A stretch of DNA of 64,000 bases, taken from contig MU130211.1 of assembly GCA_015039465.1 (NCBI GenBank), positions 62,001-126,000 on the forward strand. The letters are read 5' to 3'. The stretch is from Phlegmacium glaucopus. Taxonomy: Eukaryota > Basidiomycota > Agaricomycetes > Agaricales > Cortinariaceae. The position numbers and the translations under genes are program-made. The notes beneath the pieces were generated by a model that saw only the letters and a list, made by a program, of their open reading frames with translations, did not search any database and was not told where the DNA came from. Shown here one piece after another: positions 1-11,472 of this stretch (positions are counted from its first letter, which is position 1; every line of letters begins with the position of its first letter).

Positions 1-684
1 TTCAGCTCTCTTGCCGCCGGAGCTTTCTGTATCCAGTTCTGTGTGCAAGGAGCGTGGGGAGTTGTAAGTCGACTCCTAGTCCATTCATTACTCCTCGATG
101 CCAACCCCAATATATGAGCGCAGATTCCCATTCATCTGGCTGAGATGTCCCCACCAGCATTCCGAGCGACTTTCCCCGGGGTCGCTTATCAACTCGGGAA
201 TGTAAGTCATGCCATTCTCTTTTTCTGATTGCTCAATTTTTTCTTATTCTGAAATAGATGATCTCATCAGCGTCGGCTCAAATTGAAGCTAGTGCGTCCA
301 GGTTTCACTCCCCTAAACCAAATATGAGCACTGATCCTTCTTGTCGTTAAGCTGGTGGTGAACATATGAAGGAGACCATCATAAAGAACGGCGTAGCAAC
401 TATTGTACCCAACTATGGAGCCGTATGTCACCTCCTTCTTTCTCCAGGAAGACAAAAGGATCCTTATTCTGCTGATCTTTCAGGTCCAAGGCATCCTCAT
501 CGGTACCATAGCAGCCTTCGTCATCATCATCACCATAGTTGGTCCCGAACACCACGGATCCCACTTTGAGAAAAGCAAGACTGCTTTCGAACAAGGTGGA
601 GGCGACGTCGACAATGCCATCGTCCAAGACGTGAGCGGACTCGGCGACGAGAAAGATGGTGTCTCAGAGAAGGAACGCGTCTAA
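1..684 (+). CDS. JEN1-type monocarboxylate/proton symporter, 3' part
   Basis: This is the C-terminal part of a major-facilitator carboxylic acid transporter; the 5' end lies outside the window. Exons 1-63, 124-201, 258-291, 352-422 and 484-684 join in frame through GT-AG introns of 56-61 nt. The translated pieces carry the family's conserved run around VQGAWGV, then IPIHLAEMSPPAFRATFPG, then YQLGN and SSASAQIEA, which is characteristic of yeast Jen1-like lactate/pyruvate permeases. A last transmembrane helix (about GTIAAFVIIITIVG) is followed by a charged cytosolic tail ending EKERV. The family imports lactate, pyruvate and related acids with protons at the plasma membrane. Family assignment is strong; substrate is inferred from family. 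It is tail-to-tail with the next gene. Confidence 0.9.
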
Positions 685-1155
685 GGGGCCCACGTATCAT
701 CATAAATCGACGACTTGTAACAAAACCAAAAATGAGCATCACGATCGACTCGATGATAGCTTTGATTGTACTAAACCTTTTTTTATGTAATTTCTTTTGA
801 TATGGCCTGCTGGTTCATAGTGCCTTTTTTTTCAGATGGGACCCTCCTGTACGATTGAAAGTAAAATATAGTAAGGGAGGATTAGTTGTATGACACCATC
901 GAATTCGATCATATGGTGGCACTCGTGTGACGTTGCCTTGAAGGGCCTTTAGAGGTAAATCAAGGAAGAAACGACCGCTGCTTTTGACTCACCATATAAA
1001 CCACGATATGTAATTTCCCCGTAAGATTCAAACATATAGCTCAGGTATATTAAACACCGACCTCGTTGATTCAAGGACAGATATGGCTAAAATATATTTA
1101 TTCAAAAAATAAGTTGAGCTTGCTAACAAACTGTCCTTGTTCACTGCTCCGAAGC
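685..1155. other. Tail-to-tail intergenic spacer
   Basis: This 471-bp spacer separates the stop codon of the transporter (+) from the stop codon of the disordered protein gene (-). It is AT-rich with several T runs, as expected for two convergent 3' UTRs. No ORF, repeat pair or RNA gene was recognised. Confidence 0.6.
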
Positions 1156-3828
1156 TTAAGTTTGTTGCTGACTGGAATCACCACCACCGACAAGCACCCC
1201 AGCCCCACCTGCAATCCCACTTCCATTCTCCACAGGACCAGAGGATGATGCTGGTTGCGTCTGCGTCTGCGCCCGCAGCTGACCATATGAAGGAGAATGT
1301 AACATATACACCTGTGGTGGCATCATCGCTGTTGTCGCAGCAGGGGCTATCATCGGCTGATAAGCATGCGCATACCCCGGATGTGGGATTCCAGGGTTGT
1401 ACGACGACTGTTGTTGTCCGTGTTGTTTATGGTTAGCACCACTCCTCGGTCCGCGTATATTTTTCGAAGGTGAGAGAGGATGTCGTTGAGATTGAGATTG
1501 AGCGTGGGCGGATACGATAGGAGGAGGTGGGCCAGGGTGAGGCGGCATGGCAAATGGGGTGTAAGGGTAGGTATATGGATATGGTGGGTAGTGAAATGGA
1601 TAAACAGCTGGGATTAATGGGCTAGGAGGTCGATTCAACATTTCGTCCTCGTCTTCATCCTGACCATCGAAACCGGGATCATCTAGACTTCCTATCGCAC
1701 TAATATTTCGCCTCTGTCCACGATGTCGACTATGAGATGTTCGTTGTTCCCGCTTAGCTCTGATATTTTCCTTCCGTTCCCGCTGTCGTCTTTCCCGTTC
1801 TGCAGACTGCCCATCTTTCAGAGCCGCGGTTGCGGCAGAAGTGGCTGCCAACCTTGGAGAAGCAGCATCGGCGGGTAAAATTTGTAAACCTAAACCAATA
1901 GCGGCTCCAAGACTGGTCGTCGTCGGTGACGAATGGGAACCTATTTCGCTGCTTAAGAGATCAAGTTCTGCGCTTGTCCTTCTTGAGCGGGATAATACAG
2001 TTTTGTACCATGATATAGGCTTTCCATCGCCATCGCCATGTCCACGACCAGCAGCAGCACCCTCCTTCCTCCTCCTCCTCCTCTCTCTGTTTCTCTGCCT
2101 CTCTCTGGAGTCCTTTGTCCCTCTCCTCCGCCTATCAGAGTCCCTTCTCCTCCTCCTCTCATCCCTAACCTTCCTACCGCTCGCCTCACGGCCTAAAGCA
2201 TGTCCATGAACGCGTCCAATCTTGCTGGGAAAATAATCAACCGTAATCCTCTCATACGCAATCCAAGGCATATTATACAACGTCTTCAAGAAATTTTCTA
2301 TAGGACTCGACGTGTTGGAAAACGAGGGATCCTGGGAGAAAGTGGTTATCCTAGAGGCAGAGGAAGGATTAGCGGCAGATGCGGGGTTGGTTAAGGCGAT
2401 TGAGTCTTGATGGGAATGGGGAGGTGAGAGAGCCATTTTTAGGTAATCGGTTGTGGGTTGTGGGTGGGCGCTGACGGGAGATTGAATGGGTTCAGATGAT
2501 TCGATGATAGGAGGAGTGGATGATGGCTGAGGTTGAGGTGCTGTTGGTTGGAATTGTTGAGGTTGAGATTGTGGTTGTGGTCGTGATTGGTTTGATGGCT
2601 GTTGAGAAGACGAATGTGTAACATGAAGAGGAAGCGTCGGAGGAACAGTCGTAACGTGAGATACATACGAAAGGTGGGATGAAGGAGTAGCCATTCTTGG
2701 TATCGACGTAGGAATCTCGATGGGAGGAGGAGCCTGTGAACCTCCATGAAACGAAGTCGGTCTAACGATCTGTTCAGAACCGACATAAGACAATCGTCCT
2801 GGTGGTCCATTACTACTGATCTGTCGAGATAGAAGTGGTGGTGTGGGAGTAGGAGTACGATAGTCAGGGTGATACGACGTCCGTTCCGCTGTGTTGGCGC
2901 CAGATGAAGCGGAATCGGTTGGGTTATCAGCGAACTGGGATGAATCTCTAGGTCCAGGGAAGAAATGAGCGGTCTCAGAACGAGCTATGCTGGTCGGAGG
3001 TGGCATGATTCTAAAGCTTGGACGATGTCGACGCCGGACATCATCAAGACGAACGACTTCAGGCGGAGGGGATCCTGATACTGGGACCGTCGTTGGTATT
3101 TGCATGGGCATGTGTATCTCCATTGGTTGGCGGACATAATGATGAAGATTTGAAGGTATAGGACCTGCAACGGGTGTAGGCGGATTAGAGACGTATTGAG
3201 GCAGAGTATTGCCAGTCCGAGTCGTTATGCCTGTAACACTTGTTGGTGTTTCTTCGCCATCACTATCCAAAATCACTCTTTGTCTCAACGTCGTCGACGG
3301 CTGCTTACTTGCGCCGTATCCGAACATGATCTTAGGTAATTTCCGTATACTTTTGACAAAACCACGCATCACTGTTCGTTTTTCGACTTTTGGTCTATTG
3401 ACAGAATTTTGTATTGACGTTCCTGGGTTATGAACCTTGCTTGATCCGGCTTTTTGATATGCGAAATGCACGATGTCCGACATATCGGCAATACTATCCA
3501 TCCGCTCTTGGCCTTTTCCAGGATCCGGAGATTCAGACGGATTGACAGCATGAAGGACTGCTATGCGGCGTTGTTGTGCATGTGGATTCGGCAATGGACG
3601 GAGACGTTGAACAGGGGATGGGAGTGGAATTGGTAAAGGGAGTGGCGGTGGTGGACCTGGTGGATTTTGTTGGGTGGAATAAACCCAGGAACGAGTGCTG
3701 GCGCTGATACTAGGTGTGTTGTGGCTATAGTATGAGTTTCTCGTCAAGGAGCGACGAATAGCATCAGCAGCTGGTCGAGCGGTAGATGGACCTCGACTGG
3801 GTTGTCGATACTCCCCATAATCGGTCAT
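1156..3828 (-). CDS. Large disordered basidiomycete protein of unknown function (890 aa)
   Basis: A single uninterrupted reading frame runs from ATG (3826-3828 on the minus strand) to TAA. I do not recognise a named family. Most of the protein is low complexity, rich in Pro, Ser, Gln, His and Gly, with PQ/SQ stretches near the middle. The one segment that looks folded lies around residues 510-600. It contains a stretch NMPWIAYERITVDYFP, then an Arg-rich run with RRRRRDSDRRRRG, then KPISWYKTVLSRSRRTS. The two hydrophobic/aromatic islands flanking the basic run are the parts most likely to be conserved. The basic region could bind nucleic acid or be a nuclear signal; that is inference. Length and open frame argue for a real gene. 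Confidence 0.8.
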   Translation of the reverse strand: MTDYGEYRQPSRGPSTARPAADAIRRSLTRNSYYSHNTPSISASTRSWVYSTQQNPPGPPPPLPLPIPLPSPVQRLRPLPNPHAQQRRIAVLHAVNPSESPDPGKGQERMDSIADMSDIVHFAYQKAGSSKVHNPGTSIQNSVNRPKVEKRTVMRGFVKSIRKLPKIMFGYGASKQPSTTLRQRVILDSDGEETPTSVTGITTRTGNTLPQYVSNPPTPVAGPIPSNLHHYVRQPMEIHMPMQIPTTVPVSGSPPPEVVRLDDVRRRHRPSFRIMPPPTSIARSETAHFFPGPRDSSQFADNPTDSASSGANTAERTSYHPDYRTPTPTPPLLSRQISSNGPPGRLSYVGSEQIVRPTSFHGGSQAPPPIEIPTSIPRMATPSSHLSYVSHVTTVPPTLPLHVTHSSSQQPSNQSRPQPQSQPQQFQPTAPQPQPSSTPPIIESSEPIQSPVSAHPQPTTDYLKMALSPPHSHQDSIALTNPASAANPSSASRITTFSQDPSFSNTSSPIENFLKTLYNMPWIAYERITVDYFPSKIGRVHGHALGREASGRKVRDERRRRRDSDRRRRGTKDSRERQRNRERRRRRKEGAAAGRGHGDGDGKPISWYKTVLSRSRRTSAELDLLSSEIGSHSSPTTTSLGAAIGLGLQILPADAASPRLAATSAATAALKDGQSAERERRQRERKENIRAKREQRTSHSRHRGQRRNISAIGSLDDPGFDGQDEDEDEMLNRPPSPLIPAVYPFHYPPYPYTYPYTPFAMPPHPGPPPPIVSAHAQSQSQRHPLSPSKNIRGPRSGANHKQHGQQQSSYNPGIPHPGYAHAYQPMIAPAATTAMMPPQVYMLHSPSYGQLRAQTQTQPASSSGPVENGSGIAGGAGVLVGGGDSSQQQT

Positions 3829-4357
3829 AATGCGAACCTGCCCAAAGGTGTAACTTGAACGTTTAAACTGTTGAACCTAACTTGAGAGTTAGAGGTACTC
3901 AGAGTGAGCACAATTTGAAGGTGTGAAGGTTTGAAGGCTTACTACATCTGCCAACCGACTGGAGCATGGGAGCAGAACGTAGACTGTGACTGCATGTGAT
4001 CACAACTTGAGGCCTCGAGGCGTCGAACATGTGTCCGCTCCATGTTATCTTTCAATCTAAAGGAGAACGAAAGAGAGACCATGTCATTACATGGAACCAC
4101 GCACCAATGAATACGATCTAATGGACGGTCCACTATAAGACTTGAGAACCTGGATGTTGTCCAACGAGGATATAACCTCCCCCTTTGGATTCTACCATGG
4201 CCTGGTCTCCTGCGCACGAGATGAGTGATGACCCTTTTCTTGGACGCGTTTAGGGCCATGGTTCAATTGACAGATTTTATGACTAACAGACGTACCCCGG
4301 TTTTCTGGGTGACTTGAGGTTACCCTGGGTGAGATTAGCCGGACCCCTATGAAATTA
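3829..4357. other. Upstream intergenic region
   Basis: This region lies 5' of the minus-strand disordered protein gene and presumably contains its promoter. Short open frames are present but have no splice context or recognisable motif. No TATA box was convincing. Confidence 0.4.
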
Positions 4358-4727
4358 CTGTACCATTTTAAATTGTTCGTCCGTCACGGGTCACAGGCTC
4401 TGTGGATGTGGCCGAAATCGGACGTTTGTCCCAGGTCACAGCCAAAGTGGCGGACGGAGGTGGACGGTCACAACCAAGCCTTTTTAAAATATTCACCCCC
4501 AAATTCCCCAATATTATATTATATTCTAAAAATTTACACGGTGTGGTGACGGGAGGCTCAGCGCAGTGCTCAGGGTTGGATACTTTACTGTAGTCAGTTG
4601 GCCTAGCTTGGACTGTGGCCGAATTTTTTGGCAGATGTCACATGTCACTTTGCCTCTGGCCGGAGATACATTTTCGTCCAACCTGTCCCAGGTCACACCC
4701 CCGGACGAACAATTTAAAATGGTACAG
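4358..4727. mobile_element. 370-bp MITE-like inverted-repeat element
   Basis: The ends are a near-perfect 26-bp inverted repeat: the left arm begins CTGTACCATTTTAAATTGTT at 4358 and the right arm is its reverse complement ending at 4727. The interior holds partial inverted copies of a GTGGCCGAA motif and no coding potential. A target-site duplication was not found, so the superfamily is open. It lies 106 bp upstream of the Mug135-like gene. Confidence 0.7.
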
Positions 4728-4833
4728 ACCTGGAACTCAGTCTACGATGGTGACACATGACGTCACGCTTTGGAAAGTTCAAGTTTCACACGATACTTGA
4801 TTTTGTCTCCCCTATCTTCTGTGACCGTCAGAG

Positions 4834-5669
4834 ATGGCTGCACCACCCGTTGCACTTCCTCCACAATCAAATGATCTCCGTGTGCCACTGCCTGCTGCAC
4901 CTGTTTTTCCCCCCACCATAAATGATGTTCTCGCAGCTATCAGGTACCACAAGGATGTGGAGATCAGTGTTAGTATGTAATTAATATTATGTATAATATT
5001 TCATATAACTTCCTCATTGTATCTCCAGATCATCGTCCCCTTGATGCTCGATGTACTCGCAATGATTATTATAACTCAGTTCTGTATGAGCACAGCATTA
5101 TTGCACAAGCAGCAGCAGCAGCTGGTCCCCAAGGTACCACCTCAGCTCCATGGGGTGTCTTATTTGCAGCTTGACTTAATTTTCAGCTGTGGCCCCCCGT
5201 TGGTTCCAAGGTGCAATTCAGCAACTCCGTGTGGATCTTCAGAATGATATGAGGAGTATGATTAGGGCTGAGATCCTCCCAGATCTCAAGCGAGTATGCT
5301 CTTCTCCTTCCTTTTAAGTTTTGGATATAGCTTATTTCCAATGGCAAATCCTATAGCTCATGAACAAGCACAGAGGAGAGGGAATTGTTGTGCCATTTGA
5401 AGTTGTTCCTTTCACTAATGGTAGTGATCCCACCCAGCCACCTGTGAGTTGTATTTTTGGCCTCCTACCTATAATGATCATGATGGTTAACTTTTGATCA
5501 GAATAATCTTCCCCCCTTGCACTCCATCAATGTGATTGAGAACCTCAATGAAAATGACCTTGTGGAATATCTGACAGGCTATGGTGTTATTCCACCTGTT
5601 GGTGCAAACCAATATATTAGCAACCACTTGCAGAAGGAGACCTTGAAAGGTTTGGTTCGGGCTTTATGA
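4834..5669 (+). CDS. Mug135-like protein (five exons, 201 aa)
   Basis: Exons 4834-4972, 5029-5133, 5187-5293, 5357-5443 and 5502-5669 join into a 201-residue frame through four GT-AG introns of 53-63 nt. The N-terminus is Ala/Pro-rich, the middle contains an Ala run and WFQGAIQQLRVDLQN, and the C-terminal third has the Mug135-like pattern: VPFEVVPFTNGSDPTQPP, then NNLPPLHS, VIENLNENDL and YLTGYG. Fission yeast Mug135 is named for meiotic up-regulation; the molecular function of the family is unknown and it is often expanded in Agaricomycetes. All exon phases fit, which supports an intact gene. A MITE sits just upstream, and the next gene begins 115 bp downstream on the same strand. Confidence 0.85.
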
Positions 5670-5784
5670 TGGTTATAAACCTTATTATGTAATATTTATG
5701 TTTTGTGACCACATACACGTGAGCACGTGAGCAGAGTCCACGTCAAAAGTCAACGTCCTGTAACACCGAATTTCACATTTACCA

Positions 5785-7307
5785 ATGGGTTCTGCACAGA
5801 GCTACATCTCCTCCGAAGCAGCCTTGACCACGCTCGTAGTCGCAGGCGCTATTGGACTTGGATATACCAAATTCACTCATGGTGCTACTAGTACCACAAG
5901 CGCTCCGACCGCTACCAGCAGTAGTGCCGATGCTACTCTCCAAACCGACAAAAGCGGGCAACCTGCAGAAAAAGGAAAGAAGAAGAAGCAGACTAAGTCT
6001 AGTATCGTTCTTAGTGGCGATATGTCGGGCAAAGGTCTACCGACAACCTCTTCGACAACGCCTGCTGAACCTGAACGCGTCGTGAATACACCTACTGGTT
6101 TTCCGGGTGAATTTGAATCCACGGCTACCCCAGACTCTCAGCTTTCGGATGTAGCAGCGGCTGCCGCATCGTTGTCGAAAGTTAAGAAGTCCAAGAAGAA
6201 GAAAACCAAGGCGGCAGCGATCCCAGACACTATCGTTCAACAGGTCGCTGCTTCATCCTCAGCCGAGTATTCCTCAGAAATCTCAGTCAAACCAAAGGTC
6301 AAAAATGCGAAACGACACCAGCAGCAACCTCAACCAACCTCTTCTCAGCTGACCAGACCCCTCCACCAATCGACCGTTTCTATTGATACTGATGGGTCTT
6401 GGACCCGTGTTGGTTCTGGTCGTCGAGACACTGAGTTGTCGAAAATCAGTACCACTTCTCTCGGCGCTACCACCAGCGATGCCGATACGGGATTCACACC
6501 ACGTACCGGGGACTCTTCACCTATTGCAGGACGTGGTACAGAAAGTGAAGAACCGTCTTCATTCCTATTAGATATTGGCTCCCGAGACGCTGGCGAGAAT
6601 CGGAGAAAAACTCTAGCTGAGAAATTACTACCGAAGCCTAGGAAAACAGGTGTTGACGAGTTCAGTCTTTTTTTCCCCTCTTATCTGTACGGGAATAGTT
6701 TAGCTGATATCCATTTTCTTTTGTGTGCTATTACATTCTTGGAATTCGTCAGCATGCTTGAAACGCCGGATTACCCCACCTTATCCCGCGTCATGCGTGT
6801 TCAACCCCTCCCCGATGAAAAGCCGGCGTTGGGGTTCTCCTGGGCTGACTATGAAGATGTTCGTGTGACTACAGATGGCGGGGAGAATGATGCCGATGGG
6901 GAAGATGACAGCTGGGGCGTTGTCCGGAGTAAACGTCAACGTATGTTCTATAACGGCCTTTTCCGCTACTTATTCGCTGTAATGACTAACAACACCTATT
7001 CCTGATTTGTTTAATAGGGGTGGATCGGACTTCAACTCTCTCATCATCTTCACATCATCCCCATCAAGCCCAGAGGGCCACTGAAACAATGACCAAACGG
7101 AAGCGCCAGAATGCTCAAAAACGGGAAAGTGAGAAGGCCGCAAAGGCCGAAGCAGAGGTGCAACGACTGGCCGTGCTAGCTAAACATAAACGAGAGCTCG
7201 AAAGCATTAGAGCGCTGGAACAATATAGTAGTAAATCGGGTGGTAAATTATCTGGCGGAGGAATGAAAGCTAGTGTCGATGAACGCGGGAAGCTTGTTTG
7301 GGAATAA
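5785..7307 (+). CDS. N-terminally anchored, coiled-coil hypothetical protein
   Basis: The ATG at 5785 opens a protein with an N-terminal hydrophobic segment (about residues 12-30, ALTTLVVAGAIGLGY), which suggests a membrane anchor. A Lys-rich and Ser/Thr-rich disordered stretch follows. Probable conserved islands are DGSWTRVG, FLLDIGSR, ETPDYPTLSRVMRVQPLP, DDSWGVVRSKRQR, and a C-terminal charged coiled coil with EKAAKAEAEVQRLAVLAKHK. The intron 6941-7017 is clear (gtatgt to aatag). A 66-nt intron 6687-6752 is likely because it removes an odd hydrophobic insert and keeps the frame. Exons 5785-6686, 6753-6940 and 7018-7307 give 459 aa. The pattern looks like a conserved basidiomycete protein, but I cannot assign a function. 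Confidence 0.8.
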
Positions 7308-8106
7308 ACTAGGATAATCGAATTCAATTTCAAAATAAAGCTATCTACAATGGGATTGCTGGGGTACGATGATGATGCATGGTTGCCCATTAGGCTGGAG
7401 AAATTGAAACAAAGTTAATTGATATAAAATAATGAAACGAGGAACTGAAGATGATAATCATTGGGGGAAGTGGTAATGAATGCCGAAAAAATCGAGACCA
7501 AGGTCCGTGGATGAGTGGAATTTAACGAGAGCTAAGTGAAAACGAAGAAAGGTTGATTGAATGGAAGAATAGGAATCGAGATCAATATACAATTACTAGG
7601 TAAATAAGGGTGTGGCACGCAGCATGCGTTGTAACCTTTAAAAAATAAAGTAATCATTCCATTAAGTATGAGAAGATAGCATTCCGATTAAAATGGTAAG
7701 TAAAATGAGCGACAAGATTTATGAAAGTAGTTGTGTGTATAGTCTTACTATAAAAAGGGTTAATACACCGATAGAAATAGGAATGAGATACAAACTCACT
7801 TTCTCACAAGGTTAAACCTCGGTAGATTTTCTTTTGCAGTAATTAAAATAAGTGGACTATAAATAATATGCGGCAACAGGAAGAGATGGCGTCGGGTTTC
7901 AAAAGTCGAAAACATAAGCGCTATATTAACAAAAGACTGGGTTGAACAATCTGTTAAGGTGGAAGGAGAGTGGAGTATCCAGGTTACGTGGACACAGTCG
8001 GATGCAGAAATTTAAATGATACCATGTGTGATGACAACTGTGTGATGCCTGTCGGTGAATAATTGGGGGGGAGGGGGGAGATACAACTGCGAATGCCATG
8101 TCCTGT
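7308..8106. other. Tail-to-tail intergenic spacer with polyadenylation-like signal
   Basis: This 799-bp AT-rich spacer lies between two convergent genes. An AATAAA at 7334-7339 sits 27 bp after the upstream stop codon and could serve the + strand gene. No other feature was seen. Confidence 0.4.
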
Positions 8107-9801
8107 TTAACGGTCACGACCGCCATAATGCGAACCCCCGATCAATCGCTCTCTGTCTTCACTCCGTGTAGTAGATGCACGAGAATCACCACTGCCTATC
8201 CGACGGGATGACCCCGCTTGTTGAAGATGAAATGGGGTTGAAGAACTAGAAGCTGAAGACGTAGATGGGGCAATACCCGTCGTCGGTACAGCACTATCAA
8301 CAAACACCTCCGTCTGTGCCTCACTGGAGAAATCACTAGGCCTTCGGATCCGTGACGCAGACGCCGGCCCAGAATAAGCGTCTGCGCGTGGTAATTTTTT
8401 GGCTGTGATTGCATTTGTGAATGAGGTTGGTGCTGTTGGTGCTGTTGAGGATCGGGAAGATAGGGTGAAGTAATGGAAGCTAAAGATAGAGGCGAGCTTC
8501 GGACGGCTGAAGAAGACGCGGTAATATCTCCGGCTAATGCTCGACGACGGCCCAACGAAGGACTGTGAAGAGCTGTTGAGAGTATAGGGGACGAGGTACT
8601 GGCAGCGCTTCCCATCGAAGACTGATGAACAGGTCGCGTGGAGGACGATGAGGTGGCTTCTTCAGGCCTGGTGTATCGATTAGATGATGAAGACGTATCA
8701 AGAAGTTGAGAATAAGGCTGAGATGGAGGCGGCTGAGGAGGAGGCATCATAGAAGAATAAACATTGGTGATAGAGCTCGACGCTCCCGGATTGTAACCCG
8801 GCACAGCCTCTGATGAGATAACGCCTGTCATGGCAGGTTGAACGCCCATGGAGTAATATGGCATAGTGGCAGTTGGCGCAGTCGGAAGTAAACGTTGCAC
8901 CAGTGCCGCAAGTTGGTCGAAGCGTGCCTTAAGATCGTCGAATTCCGCTTTTGTAGCATATTTCTCCCTGAAAGCGCGGTTTATGAGGTAATGGAATCAA
9001 GGTTGGAGAAAGAGGTGTGGTCGAGCTTACACTGGTTCGACAATATGCCATTGACATCCAGCCTCTTCCCCTCGGCGCGTACAAGGAGTGCACGGTTGCG
9101 ACCTGATGTGTGTCAAATGTGGGATGAAACACGGAAGCTGTCAGTCAGTGTCTGTAGTGCGCGCCGCAGTCATAGTAGTGTCAGCCCACCTATCGCACTT
9201 AATCTTGCGTCGTTTGCACTCTGGAGAGAATGTCAGCCGGCCGCGTGATATAAATCACAAGATCAACGGCGGAATATCATAATGATTGTTATGCATCAAT
9301 GAATGCCCATCAATGAAGAATAAATAAGTCGGGTAGACAGAAATCGATAAGAAAGACACGTGTTATTGGCAGGGGGGAGAAGAGTGCATGACTGTCAGCA
9401 AGAGGACACGTAAGTAGGAGAGTAAAAAACTTACCGGTGCAGCTCAAAGCCTGTCTTCGCCGCTTTTTCTTGGGTGGACTCTGATGATCTACCTCATCTG
9501 CCTCAGAATCCCCAGCGCCGTAAAGTCCTGAATCCCGTTGGAGGGCACCCATGACCCGTGATGACGTTGCCGATTCCTGCTGCTGCTGCTGCCCTGCAAG
9601 AGGCGCATAATGTGAAGGCCCAGCGTAAGAATAGGAAGACAGAGGTTCACTGGACATGTGCTGCGGTCGCAAATACGGCTCAAGCTGTTTGAATGAGGGC
9701 AGGGATGTCTGTGAATGATGCGCAGAAGGGATACCATACTCGTTTGGAGGAGAAGTGCGACGTCGTTTAACACCACTAGGAGGAGTCCTAGTTGTGTCCA
9801 T
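8107..9801 (-). CDS. Zn2Cys6 (GAL4-type) transcription factor, possible frameshift
   Basis: Exons on the minus strand are 9435-9801, 9190-9220, 9031-9102 and 8107-8967. The first exon ends in a basic nuclear signal (PPKKKRRR). The spliced cluster begins SCTECKRRKIKCDR and continues QPCTPCTRRGEEAGC, which fits C-x2-C-x6-C-x5-C-x2-C-x8-C, the fungal binuclear zinc cluster. A short predicted coiled coil follows (TKAEFDDLKARFDQLAALVQ), as in dimeric regulators. The rest is Ser/Pro-rich. Near 8395-8400 a run of six A (minus strand) switches the frame; one more A would join the two halves into about 443 aa. This may be a sequencing indel, a mutation or slippage. Targets are unknown. Confidence 0.88.
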
Positions 9802-11472
9802 TTTCGTCTATATGGTCAAGGAGGACCTAAACGACGGTGTGGAAAGCCAAGGTTGTGACTGGGGAAGGGCATAAGAGGAACCGAGACCTTGGAATGATTG
9901 TTCGGCGACTCTTATGAGCGAAATTAGAATAGCATTAAGACAATCTCGTGGTTATTGGTCCGAAAAAGGCACCAAGACGGACTAGCTGTTTCAGTCGACA
10001 GCGCTAGTGTATTTCCGGCATGAAAGGATCGTTGTTAGTGTGACCCCCCGTAACGGATCCAACTACACGGTGATACAGCGCAACGAAAACCTCCGTCCGT
10101 TGTCCATTTGTCAGTTGGTCAGAGGTCACTGCAATTGCCTGATTAGACTATAAGTAACGTTTTTACATTTATTCGTTGAATGCCGTAAATAGATCATCAT
10201 CATTACAACTACCCGTGTTATGTCCGGTTGGCAGGGCGGCCGTATTTAAATTATCATTTTTTATTCCAAATGCGGGGTTGAACCATCTGAACTGTCGCTC
10301 GCGGGGAATCCGGGTGTCATTCTGGGCCACTAAAAACGAGCAGGTGGCATGGACAAAAATGCACAGCCATTTAAAAAACCATGCTGCATGAAGCCCTCTC
10401 TGCGCATTGCACCAGTGCCTGCATCGATAAGAGATTACTTGTCACCGCAAGGCTTATCAGAACCTTTTGGAGCGCCTATGTATGTACTACCGAGGCCTAG
10501 GGTCTTGGCGTTAACGTTACTCAGCCATCATCTAATACGCATCAATTATCCGTCCATCCGTCGCTCTCTTCTTTTCCTTTGACGATGTTTTTACCTTTAT
10601 TAGGAAGGTTGAGACAAAAGGCCAGGATAGTCATCCGTCATGTTTTGAGGCTCAGTACAAGATCTAAGGGTTTCGGGGAAAAGGCCATGCTTTTTGCGCG
10701 TTTCTGAGTCCTGACCGTACTTCAGTCGACACATACGTGATGCGGCATGCCTGAATGTGTAGGAATGGAGGATATACTTAATGCCGAGATATACATAGTA
10801 GTGCCACTTTCCAAAGCCAACAAACGCAATAGACTATACATACAGGGCGTCGACGAAGTAAAAATGTTATCTCCGTCGACACTTTTCCCAAACACCGTCA
10901 ATGACGGCAAATAATTCCAAACGGAGGATTTCTCCGAGAGATACCCTTCGAAGTTCGGATATGCCCTCCAGTCTTACCGCAACGTTATATTTGCGCATTC
11001 CACCTGCTTCCACAGCCTTCTACCAGCCGTCGATAAGAATCAGATCTAATGTTGCAAGTATTATCAATGGTCATGACAAACTTTTGATCGCATAACCAAC
11101 TTGCAACCACATCTGAGCACTTCTACCGGCGATGTTAGATTACTGTATTTCTAGATTCCACCCGTTATTTCGGTAATGCGAAGGCGAATAAAAAAATAAA
11201 TTGATAACCATACTTTCAAAGCAGTGCAAATTTCAACTTGTGGCAAACAGAATGAATCTCGAAACAATATGAATTCACCTAAGTGTTGTAAACATTAATC
11301 AAATAACTGCCTTGCAATCCGCAGGCAAATTTCATGTAACACGCGGTCCGTACTGAACGCCGGTCTTTTATATGTATAGCGCCTAAACACCTCTAAACAC
11401 CTCCAGATAATATTCGTAATATGACGTCTACAGGGTCACTTTTCAAATTACTGTTTACAACGCGTTCATTAT
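9802..11472. other. Gene-poor region upstream of the Zn2Cys6 gene
   Basis: The first few hundred bases should contain the promoter of the minus-strand regulator. Small open frames up to about 75 codons occur but lack splice context, codon bias or recognisable motifs. I see no repeat pair here. Confidence 0.35.

Noticed and set aside
6650..6752. Alternative intron using the gtgttg donor at 6650
   Set aside because: Its 103-nt length breaks the reading frame, while gtacgg at 6687 keeps it.
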